A stretch of 5,244 nt of DNA from Marmoricola sp. (lineage in GTDB: Bacteria > Actinomycetota > Actinomycetes > Propionibacteriales > Nocardioidaceae), in assembly GCA_030151765.1 (NCBI GenBank), contig JASLCW010000232.1, positions 1 to 5,244 on the forward strand, written 5' to 3'. Below the pieces are notes generated by a model. The model was given only the letters and a program-made list of their open reading frames with translations. It did no database searches and had not been told where the DNA came from. Position numbers and translations under genes: made by a program. Every line of letters starts with the position of its first letter. Within the stretch, counting starts at the first letter, position 1. Shown here in pieces: positions 1-5,244 of this stretch.

Positions 1-24
1 GACCCGTCCGGGGCTATCCGAGCC

Positions 25-53
25 GGGGAGGCAGTGCCACATTCGGCACATGC
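25..53 (+). promoter_or_regulatory. Ribosome-binding site with a hairpin before the start codon
   Basis: A strong Shine-Dalgarno-like GGGGAGG lies at 25-31, but the start codon is 18 nt further on, too far for normal initiation. The gap contains a perfect inverted repeat, GTGCC (34-38) and GGCAC (45-49), around a 6-nt loop, ending directly before the ATG at 50. Folded, it would bring the binding site close to the start. Alternatively the stem can extend with GCA (31-33) pairing to TGC (51-53) around a bulged A50, which would hide the start codon. Seen directly: the repeat and spacing. Inferred: any role in translation. Confidence 0.4.
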
Positions 54-859
54 GCCGCGTCCTGCCCACTGTCACTGCCCTTGCCCTCGCCCTCCCGGTC
101 AGCGTCCTGTCCGTGTCGGCCGCCTCCGCCCAGTCCCTTCCGTCCGTCTGCACACAGACTCTCGCCGGGACCTCCTTCACCTCTCCCGCGCAGGATGTGC
201 CGACCGAGGGGCACTCCGATATCCATGTCGCCTCCCCAGGGCGTGTCGGTGCGTTGACGGTCACCGTGTCGGCCGGAGCCTTTGCGTGGCAGGGCGATGG
301 TGGCGGGGCAGTCCTCACGCTCAAGGACACGACGACGTCCACACAGGTCCAGCTCGTGTCGCTCACCACCTCGAGCTCTTTCAGCAAGGTGACCTTCAGC
401 GACGCCGCGACCAAGGTGTACGACGGTGGCGCGCTGACCGGTGCCTACAAGCCGGCCTCGCCACTGAGTGTCTTTGCGGGACGGCCGGTGGGGGACACGT
501 GGGAGCTCTCCTACGACAACAGCAGCGGCACCCATGACGTAACGGTGTCCGACTGGTCGGTCGCGGTCACCTACGCTGGCTGCGTCTCCCACAGCCAGCT
601 CAGCATCAATCGCCACGCCGGCACCCTGCGCGGCAAGGTCACCTCGGGCAGGGCGACCTGCAAGGCGGCGCGTGCGGTCACCATCTATCGGGTCCGGGCC
701 GGTCACAAGAAGGTCATGGGCGGCACGATGACCTCCGCCAAGGGTGCCTGGCACTTCAAGGCGGCGAAGAAGACGGGCACGAGGTACTTCGCCAAGGTCG
801 CCGCCAAGGGGACCACCGGCAGCTACTGCGGTGCCGCCACCTCGCGCAAGCTTCGCTAG
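50..859 (+). CDS. Secreted protein with P-domain-like fold and C-terminal beta-sandwich-like domain
   Basis: This is a 269-residue exported protein. Residues 1-27 form a signal peptide (MRR, then a long Ala/Leu/Val stretch, cut expected after ASA27). Residues about 33-176 resemble the P/Homo B domain of proprotein convertases: a VGALTVTV strand, an AVLTLKD strand, the GALTGAYKPASPLSVFAG segment, then DTWELSYDN and a final DWSVAV strand. That domain normally follows a subtilisin-type protease, but no protease domain is present. Residues about 183-269 look like a small beta-rich module common at the ends of actinobacterial secreted proteins (LRGKVTS, then VTIYR, then a GTRYFAKVAAK strand). The four mature cysteines, C34, C178, C204 and C260, bracket the two domains in pairs, so two disulfides are likely. 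ATG 50 is the only sensible start. Its stop overlaps that of the convergent membrane protein. Function unknown; a binding or cell-surface role is a guess. The domain match rests on pattern reading, not a profile search. Confidence 0.85.
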   Translation: MRRVLPTVTALALALPVSVLSVSAASAQSLPSVCTQTLAGTSFTSPAQDVPTEGHSDIHVASPGRVGALTVTVSAGAFAWQGDGGGAVLTLKDTTTSTQVQLVSLTTSSSFSKVTFSDAATKVYDGGALTGAYKPASPLSVFAGRPVGDTWELSYDNSSGTHDVTVSDWSVAVTYAGCVSHSQLSINRHAGTLRGKVTSGRATCKAARAVTIYRVRAGHKKVMGGTMTSAKGAWHFKAAKKTGTRYFAKVAAKGTTGSYCGAATSRKLR

Positions 860-860
860 C
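855..860. other. Shared palindromic stop site of two convergent genes
   Basis: The palindrome GCTAGC contains TAG on both strands: 857-859 ends the upstream secreted protein and the complement of 856-858 ends the downstream membrane protein. The coding regions therefore overlap by 3 bp. There is no room for an intergenic terminator, so transcripts from each side must run into the opposite gene or end inside coding sequence. Confidence 0.8.
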
Positions 861-1314
861 CGCGTCGTGGTCCCGGCCGGCTGGTGGCGGCCAGGACCAC
901 GATCAGCGCCAGCACGATGCTTTCGGGCTGTACGCCGACGTTGTGCTGAGTAACCAGGATCCACGAGCAGATCGCGCCTGCTGTGCCCACCACCACGAGG
1001 CTGGCCCGACCCCACCGCGTGCGTCGGCAGCCGCCGACACCGGCGGCCACGAGCAGTGCGCCGGGCACTCCCGTGAGGCCGGCGAAGGTCAGGATCTGCG
1101 GGCGGGAACTCACGTCGAAGCACAACAGGCCCGTGCCCTCGCACGAGCCCACCGGTCCCAACTGCGCGGCGGCGAAGAGCGCAAGTGCCGCCCAGAACAG
1201 CAACAGGATCCCGCCGCAGAGGGCGAGGACGCCCGCGGCCAGGAGGCCGTAGGCACCTCGGCGTACCGGCTGAGCGTCCGGGCTCGGCTGATCGGACGCC
1301 ACGTCGTCGGCCAT
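856..1314 (-). CDS. Small four-helix membrane protein of unknown function
   Basis: I do not recognise the family of this 152-residue protein. Four hydrophobic segments stand out at about 22-50, 73-95, 103-121 and 131-144. The first is long and rich in Ala, Leu and Gly. The loop between helices 2 and 3 (CRRTRWG) and the tail (SRPGPRRG) are positively charged, so both ends are predicted to be cytoplasmic. The 51-72 loop would then be outside; it holds two cysteines, C58 and C65, which could form a disulfide. The amino terminus is a short acidic, Pro-rich tail. The ATG at 1314 has GGGGAGG ending 5 nt upstream, which supports this start well. The gene is divergent from hflX and overlaps the convergent secreted protein by 3 bp. 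Being alone on its strand, it is probably monocistronic. Confidence 0.8.
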   Translation of the reverse strand: MADDVASDQPSPDAQPVRRGAYGLLAAGVLALCGGILLLFWAALALFAAAQLGPVGSCEGTGLLCFDVSSRPQILTFAGLTGVPGALLVAAGVGGCRRTRWGRASLVVVGTAGAICSWILVTQHNVGVQPESIVLALIVVLAATSRPGPRRG

Positions 1315-1319
1315 GCCAC

Positions 1320-1326
1320 CCTCCCC
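1320..1326 (-). promoter_or_regulatory. Ribosome-binding site of the small membrane protein
   Basis: Read on the - strand, this is GGGGAGG, ending 5 nt before the ATG at 1314. It is a strong Shine-Dalgarno match at ideal spacing and fixes the start of that gene. Confidence 0.75.
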
Positions 1327-1343
1327 AGGACGCCGTTGCCGGG

Positions 1344-1349
1344 AGCCTA
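1344..1349 (-). promoter_or_regulatory. Possible -10 element for the small membrane protein
   Basis: On the - strand this reads TAGGCT, matching the TAnnnT pattern of actinobacterial housekeeping -10 boxes. Transcription starting 6-9 nt downstream would give a leader of roughly 20 nt holding the GGGGAGG ribosome-binding site. I see no good -35 box, so the call is weak. Confidence 0.3.
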
Positions 1350-1410
1350 AGCGCCACCTGCGGAAAGCGCGAGCCCCGGAAACTCAGGCGACGATCGACC
1401 GGGCAGGCCC

Positions 1411-1416
1411 TAGGCT
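1411..1416 (+). promoter_or_regulatory. Possible -10 element giving a leaderless hflX transcript
   Basis: TAGGCT fits TAnnnT and ends 9 nt before the ATG of hflX at 1426. A start of transcription at or next to that A would give a leaderless mRNA, a common arrangement in actinobacteria. This agrees with the lack of any Shine-Dalgarno sequence before the ATG. No clear -35 box is visible. The same hexamer occurs in the opposite orientation at 1344-1349. Confidence 0.35.
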
Positions 1417-1425
1417 TTGTCCTGT

Positions 1426-2916
1426 ATGACGAACGCATCTGAAGACTTCAACCTCGACTCCGAGCTGGCCGCCACCGACACGTGGGAGGCCGAGGACTCG
1501 GACTATGAGCTGGTCGACGCCGACGGCGCGGATCCCGAAGAGGCCGCCGAGGAGACCGTCGGCTCCATGGACCTGGCCGAGCGCTATGCGCTGCGCCGAG
1601 TCGCCGGCCTGTCCACCGAGCTCGAGGACATCACCGAGGTCGAGTACCGCCGGCTGCGACTGGAGAAGGTCGTGCTCGTCGGTGTCTGGACCGAAGGCTC
1701 GGTCGAGGACGCCGAGAACTCGATGGCGGAGCTGGCGCTGCTCGCCGAGACGGCCGGTTCCGAGGTGCTCGACGCGCTCTACCAGCGTCGCGACAAGCCC
1801 GACCCGGCCACCTACATCGGTCGCGGAAAGGTCGAAGGCGTTGCCGAGATCGTCCGGGTGACCGGCGCCGACACCGTCATCTGCGACGGTGAGCTCGCGC
1901 CCAGCCAGCTGCGCAATCTCGAGGACAAGATCAAGGTCAAGGTCGTCGACCGCACCGCGCTGATCCTGGACATCTTCGCCCAGCATGCGAAGTCCAAGGA
2001 GGGCATGACCCAGGTCGAGCTCGCCCAGCTCAACTACATGAAGCAGCGGCTCCGCGGCTGGGGCGGCAATCTCTCCCGCCAGGCCGGTGGCCGGGTCGCC
2101 GGTGGCGCCGGAATCGGCTCGCGTGGTCCCGGTGAGACCAAGATCGAGAACGACCGGCGTCGGATCAACACCCGCATCGCCCAGCTGCGGCGCGAGTTGA
2201 AGCACATGAAGACGACCCGCGACACCAAGCGCTCGCAGCGCCGGGCCAATCAGATCCCGAGCGTTGCGATCGCGGGCTACACCAATGCCGGCAAGTCGAG
2301 TCTGCTCAACCGGCTGACCGATGCCGGCGTACTGGTGGAGGACGCGCTGTTCGCGACGCTGGACCCGACGACCCGTCGTACGACGACCGCCGACGGTCGT
2401 GTCTACACGATGAGTGACACCGTCGGCTTCGTCCGACACCTGCCGCACCAGCTCGTCGAGGCCTTCCGCAGCACGCTCGAGGAGGTCGCCGACGCGGACC
2501 TGATCCTCCATGTCGTCGACGGTTCGCACCCCGACCCCGAGGGCCAGCTCGCCGCCGTACGCGAGGTGCTCGCCGAGGTGGGCGCGTCCAAGGTGCCCGA
2601 GCTCGTGGTGATCAACAAGATCGACGCCGCGGATCCTCTCGACGTCCAGCGCATCCGGGCTCGTGAGCCGCACTCCGTCGCGGTCAGCGCCAAGACCGGC
2701 GAGGGCATCGAGGAAGCGCTTCGTGCCCTCGAGGCCGACCTGCCGCGCCCGCAGATCGAGGTCACCGCGCTGGTGCCCTACAGCCGCGGCGACCTGGTCA
2801 GCAAGGTGCATGAGAAGGGTGAGGTGATCGAGATCGACCACACCCCCGAAGGCACCCGGGTCCACGCCCGCGTCACCGAGGCGCTGGCCGGTGAACTCGA
2901 GGCCTTCACTCTCTGA
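1426..2916 (+). CDS. hflX: Ribosome-associated GTPase HflX
   Basis: This is a full-length, 496-residue HflX. The family binds the large ribosomal subunit and, using GTP, splits stalled or idle 70S ribosomes, notably after heat or antibiotic stress. Residues 1-50 form an acidic extension with 18 Asp/Glu and no Lys or Arg. The HflX-specific amino-terminal domain follows (about 65-245), with the family signatures TYIGRGKVE (129-137), NLSRQ (215-219) and GPGETKIE (234-241). A basic linker helix leads into the G domain (about 277-440). Its motifs are G1 GYTNAGKS (284-291), G2 near TLDPTTR (311-317), G3 DTVGF (331-335), G4 NKID (397-400) and G5 SAKTG (421-425). Residues 443-496 are the usual C-terminal domain. 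I chose ATG 1426; a TTG at 1417 would add three residues and has no better ribosome-binding site. The gene stands alone between opposing neighbours, without the hfq or miaA link seen in proteobacteria. All nucleotide-binding motifs are intact. Confidence 0.97.
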   Translation: MTNASEDFNLDSELAATDTWEAEDSDYELVDADGADPEEAAEETVGSMDLAERYALRRVAGLSTELEDITEVEYRRLRLEKVVLVGVWTEGSVEDAENSMAELALLAETAGSEVLDALYQRRDKPDPATYIGRGKVEGVAEIVRVTGADTVICDGELAPSQLRNLEDKIKVKVVDRTALILDIFAQHAKSKEGMTQVELAQLNYMKQRLRGWGGNLSRQAGGRVAGGAGIGSRGPGETKIENDRRRINTRIAQLRRELKHMKTTRDTKRSQRRANQIPSVAIAGYTNAGKSSLLNRLTDAGVLVEDALFATLDPTTRRTTTADGRVYTMSDTVGFVRHLPHQLVEAFRSTLEEVADADLILHVVDGSHPDPEGQLAAVREVLAEVGASKVPELVVINKIDAADPLDVQRIRAREPHSVAVSAKTGEGIEEALRALEADLPRPQIEVTALVPYSRGDLVSKVHEKGEVIEIDHTPEGTRVHARVTEALAGELEAFTL

Positions 2917-2939
2917 AACCAACTGGCGCCGGGGCCTCG
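2898..2939. terminator. Weak inverted repeat near the hflX stop, possible terminator
   Basis: CGAGGCC (2898-2904) and GGCCTCG (2933-2939) are perfect 7-bp inverted repeats separated by 28 nt. They span the hflX stop codon and the short gap before the convergent esterase. The loop is long and there is no T run on either strand, so as an intrinsic terminator it is weak. A smaller alternative hairpin, GGCT (2939-2942) and AGCC (2947-2950), overlaps it. Confidence 0.2.
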
Positions 2940-2956
2940 GCTACACAGCCTCGAAA

Positions 2957-3703
2957 CTAGGAGCGGTTGGCGACGTGGTAGCCGACCCACCAGCCACCGG
3001 AGTGGCCTGCGATGGGCGAGTACGTCGTACCGGTGTAACCGGTGTGCTCGCGTGGCGGACCGAGGGTGCCGCTGAGGTATCCCAGCGACTGGGCGGTGCT
3101 GATGGAGGCGCAGACCTGGTCGCCCTTGTCGCAGAGGTCGTAGACGAAGGGGCCTGATGGCCAGGACGAACGGCGGCCGAACATGCCACCGTGATTGCGA
3201 TCCGCGGTGACGCTGTTGCGCAGGCTGGGGTTGAACATCGGATCGCCGAGGAGCCCGACGCCATAGATGCGGGTTCGGGCGGTGCTCGACAGGCCGACAA
3301 GGACGTCGCCGACGATGTGCGCGCCCTGGGAGTAGCCGAAGAGCACGATCTTGGTCGACCGGCATGAGCTGCTCCAGGAGGAGATCTTCGATTTGAGTGC
3401 CGTACGGCCGGCTGACATCGATGAGGTGTAGACGGAGTTCCAGCTCACCCCGGTGGCGGGATAGTCGACGTAGTCCGAGGTGACATTCCCGCTGCCCTTG
3501 ACGGCTTTGAACTCATCGACGGCCTTCGGGAGCATGTTGCCGACGGAGTTGCGGGCACCGTCGCTGGTGCCGCGGACGCCGATGCTCGTATAGGCCCTGC
3601 AGGTGACTGCGGATGCCGCTCCGGGCACCGCGACCAGGGCCGCCGTGACGGCGGTGAGCGCAATGGCGACAGCGAGCGTCCTTGAAGCGTTCGTGGATCT
3701 CAT
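2957..3703 (-). CDS. Secreted cutinase-family serine esterase
   Basis: From ATG 3703 this is a 248-residue exported alpha/beta hydrolase of the cutinase family, which cleaves ester bonds in cutin, lipids or small esters outside the cell. Residues 1-32 are a signal peptide ending AASA. The nucleophile is S125 in GYSQG (123-127). The acid is probably D195 within CDKGDQVC, and the base H220 in the EHTGY segment. C35/C114 and C191/C198 match the two conserved cutinase disulfides. The RGTS segment (44-47) sits where the family's oxyanion-hole strand lies. An in-frame ATG at 3733 would add ten residues but has no ribosome-binding site, whereas ATG 3703 has AGGAG 7 nt upstream and leaves a typical signal peptide. 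Length fits a single-domain cutinase with no anchor or extra domain. It converges on hflX, is divergent from the sensor kinase and is probably monocistronic. True substrate unknown: many actinobacterial relatives prefer lipids or short esters to cutin. Confidence 0.93.
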   Translation of the reverse strand: MRSTNASRTLAVAIALTAVTAALVAVPGAASAVTCRAYTSIGVRGTSDGARNSVGNMLPKAVDEFKAVKGSGNVTSDYVDYPATGVSWNSVYTSSMSAGRTALKSKISSWSSSCRSTKIVLFGYSQGAHIVGDVLVGLSSTARTRIYGVGLLGDPMFNPSLRNSVTADRNHGGMFGRRSSWPSGPFVYDLCDKGDQVCASISTAQSLGYLSGTLGPPREHTGYTGTTYSPIAGHSGGWWVGYHVANRS

Positions 3704-3710
3704 CAGTAAT

Positions 3711-3715
3711 CTCCT
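3711..3715 (-). promoter_or_regulatory. Ribosome-binding site deciding the esterase start
   Basis: On the - strand this reads AGGAG, 7 nt before the ATG at 3703. It favours that start over the in-frame ATG at 3733, which has only a C/G-rich stretch without a purine-rich site in front. Confidence 0.75.
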
Positions 3716-3774
3716 GACCCTGTGCTCACTCATCGGGCGGGCATGTCTAATGGCTTCTCGGCCACTCCATCGCA

Positions 3775-3790
3775 GGTTGGCACGGCAACC
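3775..3790. repeat. Short inverted repeat in the esterase-kinase gap
   Basis: GGTTG (3775-3779) and CAACC (3786-3790) are perfect 5-bp arms around 6 nt. The element lies about 70 bp upstream of the esterase start, where an operator could sit, but at this length it could also be chance. Confidence 0.2.
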
Positions 3791-3825
3791 CCGGCGAGTG
3801 CTATTCCCACAACAGGGACCTGCGT

Positions 3826-3892
3826 GGAGCTCCGTGGGTGGCTAGATTCCGGGCACTGATCGAGTGGCTCGGTCGGAGCTGCGCTCCGTGGG
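3826..3892. repeat. Direct repeat of GCTCCGTGGG with GGAGCT upstream of each copy
   Basis: The 10-mer GCTCCGTGGG occurs at 3829-3838 and 3883-3892, 54 bp apart. Each copy is joined to GGAGCT: the first as the palindrome GGAGCTCC (3826-3833), the second as GGAGCTGCGCTCC with a small loop. Both are G/C-rich, non-coding, and upstream of the sensor kinase. They could be paired binding sites for one regulator; that is an inference. Confidence 0.35.
3858..3888 (+). other. Two back-to-back stem-loops upstream of the sensor kinase
   Basis: The first stem pairs GATCGAG (3858-3864) with CTCGGTC (3868-3874) around a TGG loop, seven pairs with one G-U as RNA. The second pairs CGGAGC (3874-3879) with GCTCCG (3883-3888) around a TGC loop, six perfect pairs. 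They share base 3874. No T run follows, so they do not look like a standard terminator. They lie 68-99 nt before the kinase ATG and could be leader RNA structure or an operator. The rest of the 253-bp gap (3704-3956) holds no gene I can support; a TAGATT at 3843-3848 fits a -10 pattern but has no -35 partner. Confidence 0.4.
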
Positions 3893-3944
3893 GGTGGGCG
3901 CAGCGTAGTGGCCGTCCGTCCTCTGAAAGTGCCTGTGTCAGCTC

Positions 3945-3950
3945 GGTAGG
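3945..3950 (+). promoter_or_regulatory. Ribosome-binding site of the sensor kinase
   Basis: GGTAGG lies 6 nt before the ATG at 3957. It is a moderate Shine-Dalgarno match at good spacing and supports that start. Confidence 0.5.
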
Positions 3951-3956
3951 TCGTGT

Positions 3957-5244
3957 ATGACAAAGTTTGTGTCCGCCACGCTTGGGTCCCAGGTGCGCGC
4001 CTCGGCGCGCGGCTGGGTCTATCCCGGCACAGGCCCGGCTGCCAGCGAACTACGTAGGGGACTCGCCCGCGCAGTCGCCGCTTTCGTGGCAGTGGTCGGG
4101 GTCTGCGCCGTCGCGGTCGGGCTGGCGGGTCTGCCTGACGCGGACGCCGTGGGCTTCGGGACGGCGGCGGGTGTCCTACTCCTGGCGAGTTCCGGCGTGC
4201 TGATCCGGGAGCGCCCCGTGCCGGCGCTGATGCTGGCGCTCGCCGCTTCAGTGAGCGCGGAGTTCACCAGCGACGCGACGAATGGGCTCGCCTCGGGTGC
4301 GGCCACCTACTCGGTCGTCTGCATCGGATTGATCGCGCTCTCGCAGTTCCGGGCGCCGTATGCCGCGAGCGCGACGGCATTGGGTATCGCGATCTACGTC
4401 GCCTTCGGGATTCCCGACCCTGAGTCGGTCCTCTACCGCATCGACATGCAGGTGTTGACCATTGGCAGCAACGCTGCGGGGATAGGTTTCATCGCGGTGC
4501 TCTTCGCGAGCGCGCTGGCGACCGACGAGGAGAGCGAGCGCGCTCGGGTCGAAGAGGTACGCCGGGAGGCGGCCGAGGCGGAGGCGCGTGCGTACGGCGA
4601 GACCCAACGGGTGATCCACGACGACGTAGTCGGCACCCTGGCCGTGATCGGGGCCGGTCGCCTGGCGCCCGAGCAAGCTCGGATCCGGGCACAGCAGGCT
4701 CTCGGCAGATTGAGTTCGCTCGCGGTGCGCGACCCCGCCGAGGTGGGGGAGGACCTGATCGAGCGCGACGAGCAATCATCCGCGCTCACCTGGTCCGAGC
4801 TGGCCAGCCGGGTTGTCGACACCATTCCCCTCGAGATTGCTGTCGAGGCTCCGCCCGGACATGTCGGGGTCGAGCCCTATCATGAGACGGCGATCATCGA
4901 CGCTTCGCGAGAGGCATTGAACAATGTGGTGCGTCACGCGGGCGTCGCCGAGGCCACATGGACGGCGCGCCGAGAGGGCGACCGGGTCGTGGTCGCCATC
5001 GCCGATCACGGGCGCGGTATGGGCGGTGCGGTGTGGGGAGTCGGCCTACGCCATTCCGTGGTCGCACGTGTCGAAGAGGCCGGCGGCACGGTACGAGTGG
5101 ATTCCGGCGGTGCGGGCACGACGGTCACACTGAGCCTGCCCGCGCGACCGCGGCCAACCTTCCAGGGCGCGCTCGCCGGCGTCTACCGGACGACGCTGCG
5201 GGTCCCGGGCACCGATCGTGCTCGCCAGCTGGCCTTGCGCGTGG
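3957..5244 (+). CDS. Membrane sensor histidine kinase, DesK/NarL type (3' end outside window)
   Basis: The window holds the first 429 codons, with no stop before the edge. The family senses a signal through the membrane, autophosphorylates on His and passes the phosphate to a response regulator, usually of the LuxR/NarL type. Hydrophobic segments at about 36-58, 63-83, 88-102, 114-130, 134-151 and 166-187 suggest five or six membrane helices and no large outside sensor domain. A charged, probably coiled-coil helix (188-217) leads to the phosphoacceptor box, with H221 in VIHDDVVGTL. The ATPase domain has the N box EALNNVVRHA (319-328), G1 as DHGRG (350-354) and G2 as GVGL (361-364), ending near TTVTLSLPA (388-396). 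At least 33 further residues follow (PRPTFQGALAGVYRTTL and on), which is unusual. GGTAGG before ATG 3957 supports the start. No response regulator gene is in view; one may lie downstream. Signal unknown. Confidence 0.9.
   Translation, partial: MTKFVSATLGSQVRASARGWVYPGTGPAASELRRGLARAVAAFVAVVGVCAVAVGLAGLPDADAVGFGTAAGVLLLASSGVLIRERPVPALMLALAASVSAEFTSDATNGLASGAATYSVVCIGLIALSQFRAPYAASATALGIAIYVAFGIPDPESVLYRIDMQVLTIGSNAAGIGFIAVLFASALATDEESERARVEEVRREAAEAEARAYGETQRVIHDDVVGTLAVIGAGRLAPEQARIRAQQALGRLSSLAVRDPAEVGEDLIERDEQSSALTWSELASRVVDTIPLEIAVEAPPGHVGVEPYHETAIIDASREALNNVVRHAGVAEATWTARREGDRVVVAIADHGRGMGGAVWGVGLRHSVVARVEEAGGTVRVDSGGAGTTVTLSLPARPRPTFQGALAGVYRTTLRVPGTDRARQLALRV

Noticed and set aside
34..537. 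GTG-initiated frame on the + strand 3 nt after GGGGAGG
   Set aside because: The spacing looks tempting, but the product is His/Arg/Cys-rich with no signal peptide or fold. The frame from ATG 50 encodes a clear exported protein.
14..1438. Long open frame on the - strand across the first two genes (474 codons)
   Set aside because: It is Arg/Gly-rich with no domain, crosses two well-supported genes and has no ribosome-binding site.
1384..2922. Long open frame on the - strand opposite hflX (512 codons)
   Set aside because: It is the mirror of a G/C-biased gene. The protein has no recognisable domain, while the + strand carries every HflX motif.
3704..3733. Ten extra codons on the esterase from the ATG at 3733
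   Set aside because: There is no ribosome-binding site there, and the start at 3703 has AGGAG at ideal spacing with a normal signal peptide.
3947..3959. TAGGTCGTGTATG read as a leaderless promoter for the kinase, like that of hflX
   Set aside because: TAGGTC does not fit TAnnnT and is only 4 nt from the ATG, too close to set transcription start there. GGTAGG works better as a ribosome-binding site.
4248..4775. Open frame on the - strand inside the sensor kinase (175 codons)
   Set aside because: It lies opposite the kinase's membrane helices, coiled coil and H box and shows no motif of its own.
1..5244. A mobile element, defence island, CRISPR array or biosynthetic cluster
   Set aside because: I found no transposase, integrase, toxin-antitoxin pair, nuclease, regular repeat array or tailoring enzyme, and the genes share no direction or theme.

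Overview
The window looks like chromosomal DNA from a high-GC actinobacterium. The signs are a very strong G/C bias at third codon positions, long signal peptides ending in AxA, a cutinase-family secreted hydrolase, and an HflX with an acidic amino-terminal extension. A member of the Nocardioides group is my best guess, from the protein style only; no rRNA or other marker gene is present to confirm it.

Layout: a secreted two-domain protein on the + strand (50-859) converges on a small four-helix membrane protein on the - strand (856-1314), and their stop codons share the palindrome GCTAGC. A 111-bp divergent gap follows, then hflX on the + strand (1426-2916), a ribosome-associated GTPase and the best-identified gene here. 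Only 40 bp separate its stop from that of a convergent cutinase-like secreted esterase on the - strand (2957-3703; an upstream ATG at 3733 is less likely). A 253-bp divergent gap (3704-3956) holds two back-to-back stem-loops and a repeated 10-mer. The last gene (3957 to beyond 5244, + strand) is a membrane sensor histidine kinase of the DesK/NarL type, cut by the window edge.

The genes alternate in strand and form no visible operon, so each is probably transcribed alone. Nothing ties them into one pathway: two exported proteins, one membrane protein, one sensor and one ribosome-rescue GTPase look like ordinary chromosomal neighbours. I see no transposase, integrase, CRISPR array, tRNA or rRNA, and no convincing evidence for a new multi-gene system. 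The most interesting points are small: a hairpin lying exactly between the ribosome-binding site and start codon of the first gene, a P-domain-like fold with no protease attached, the tandem stem-loops upstream of the kinase, and a kinase tail that runs past the normal end of its family.
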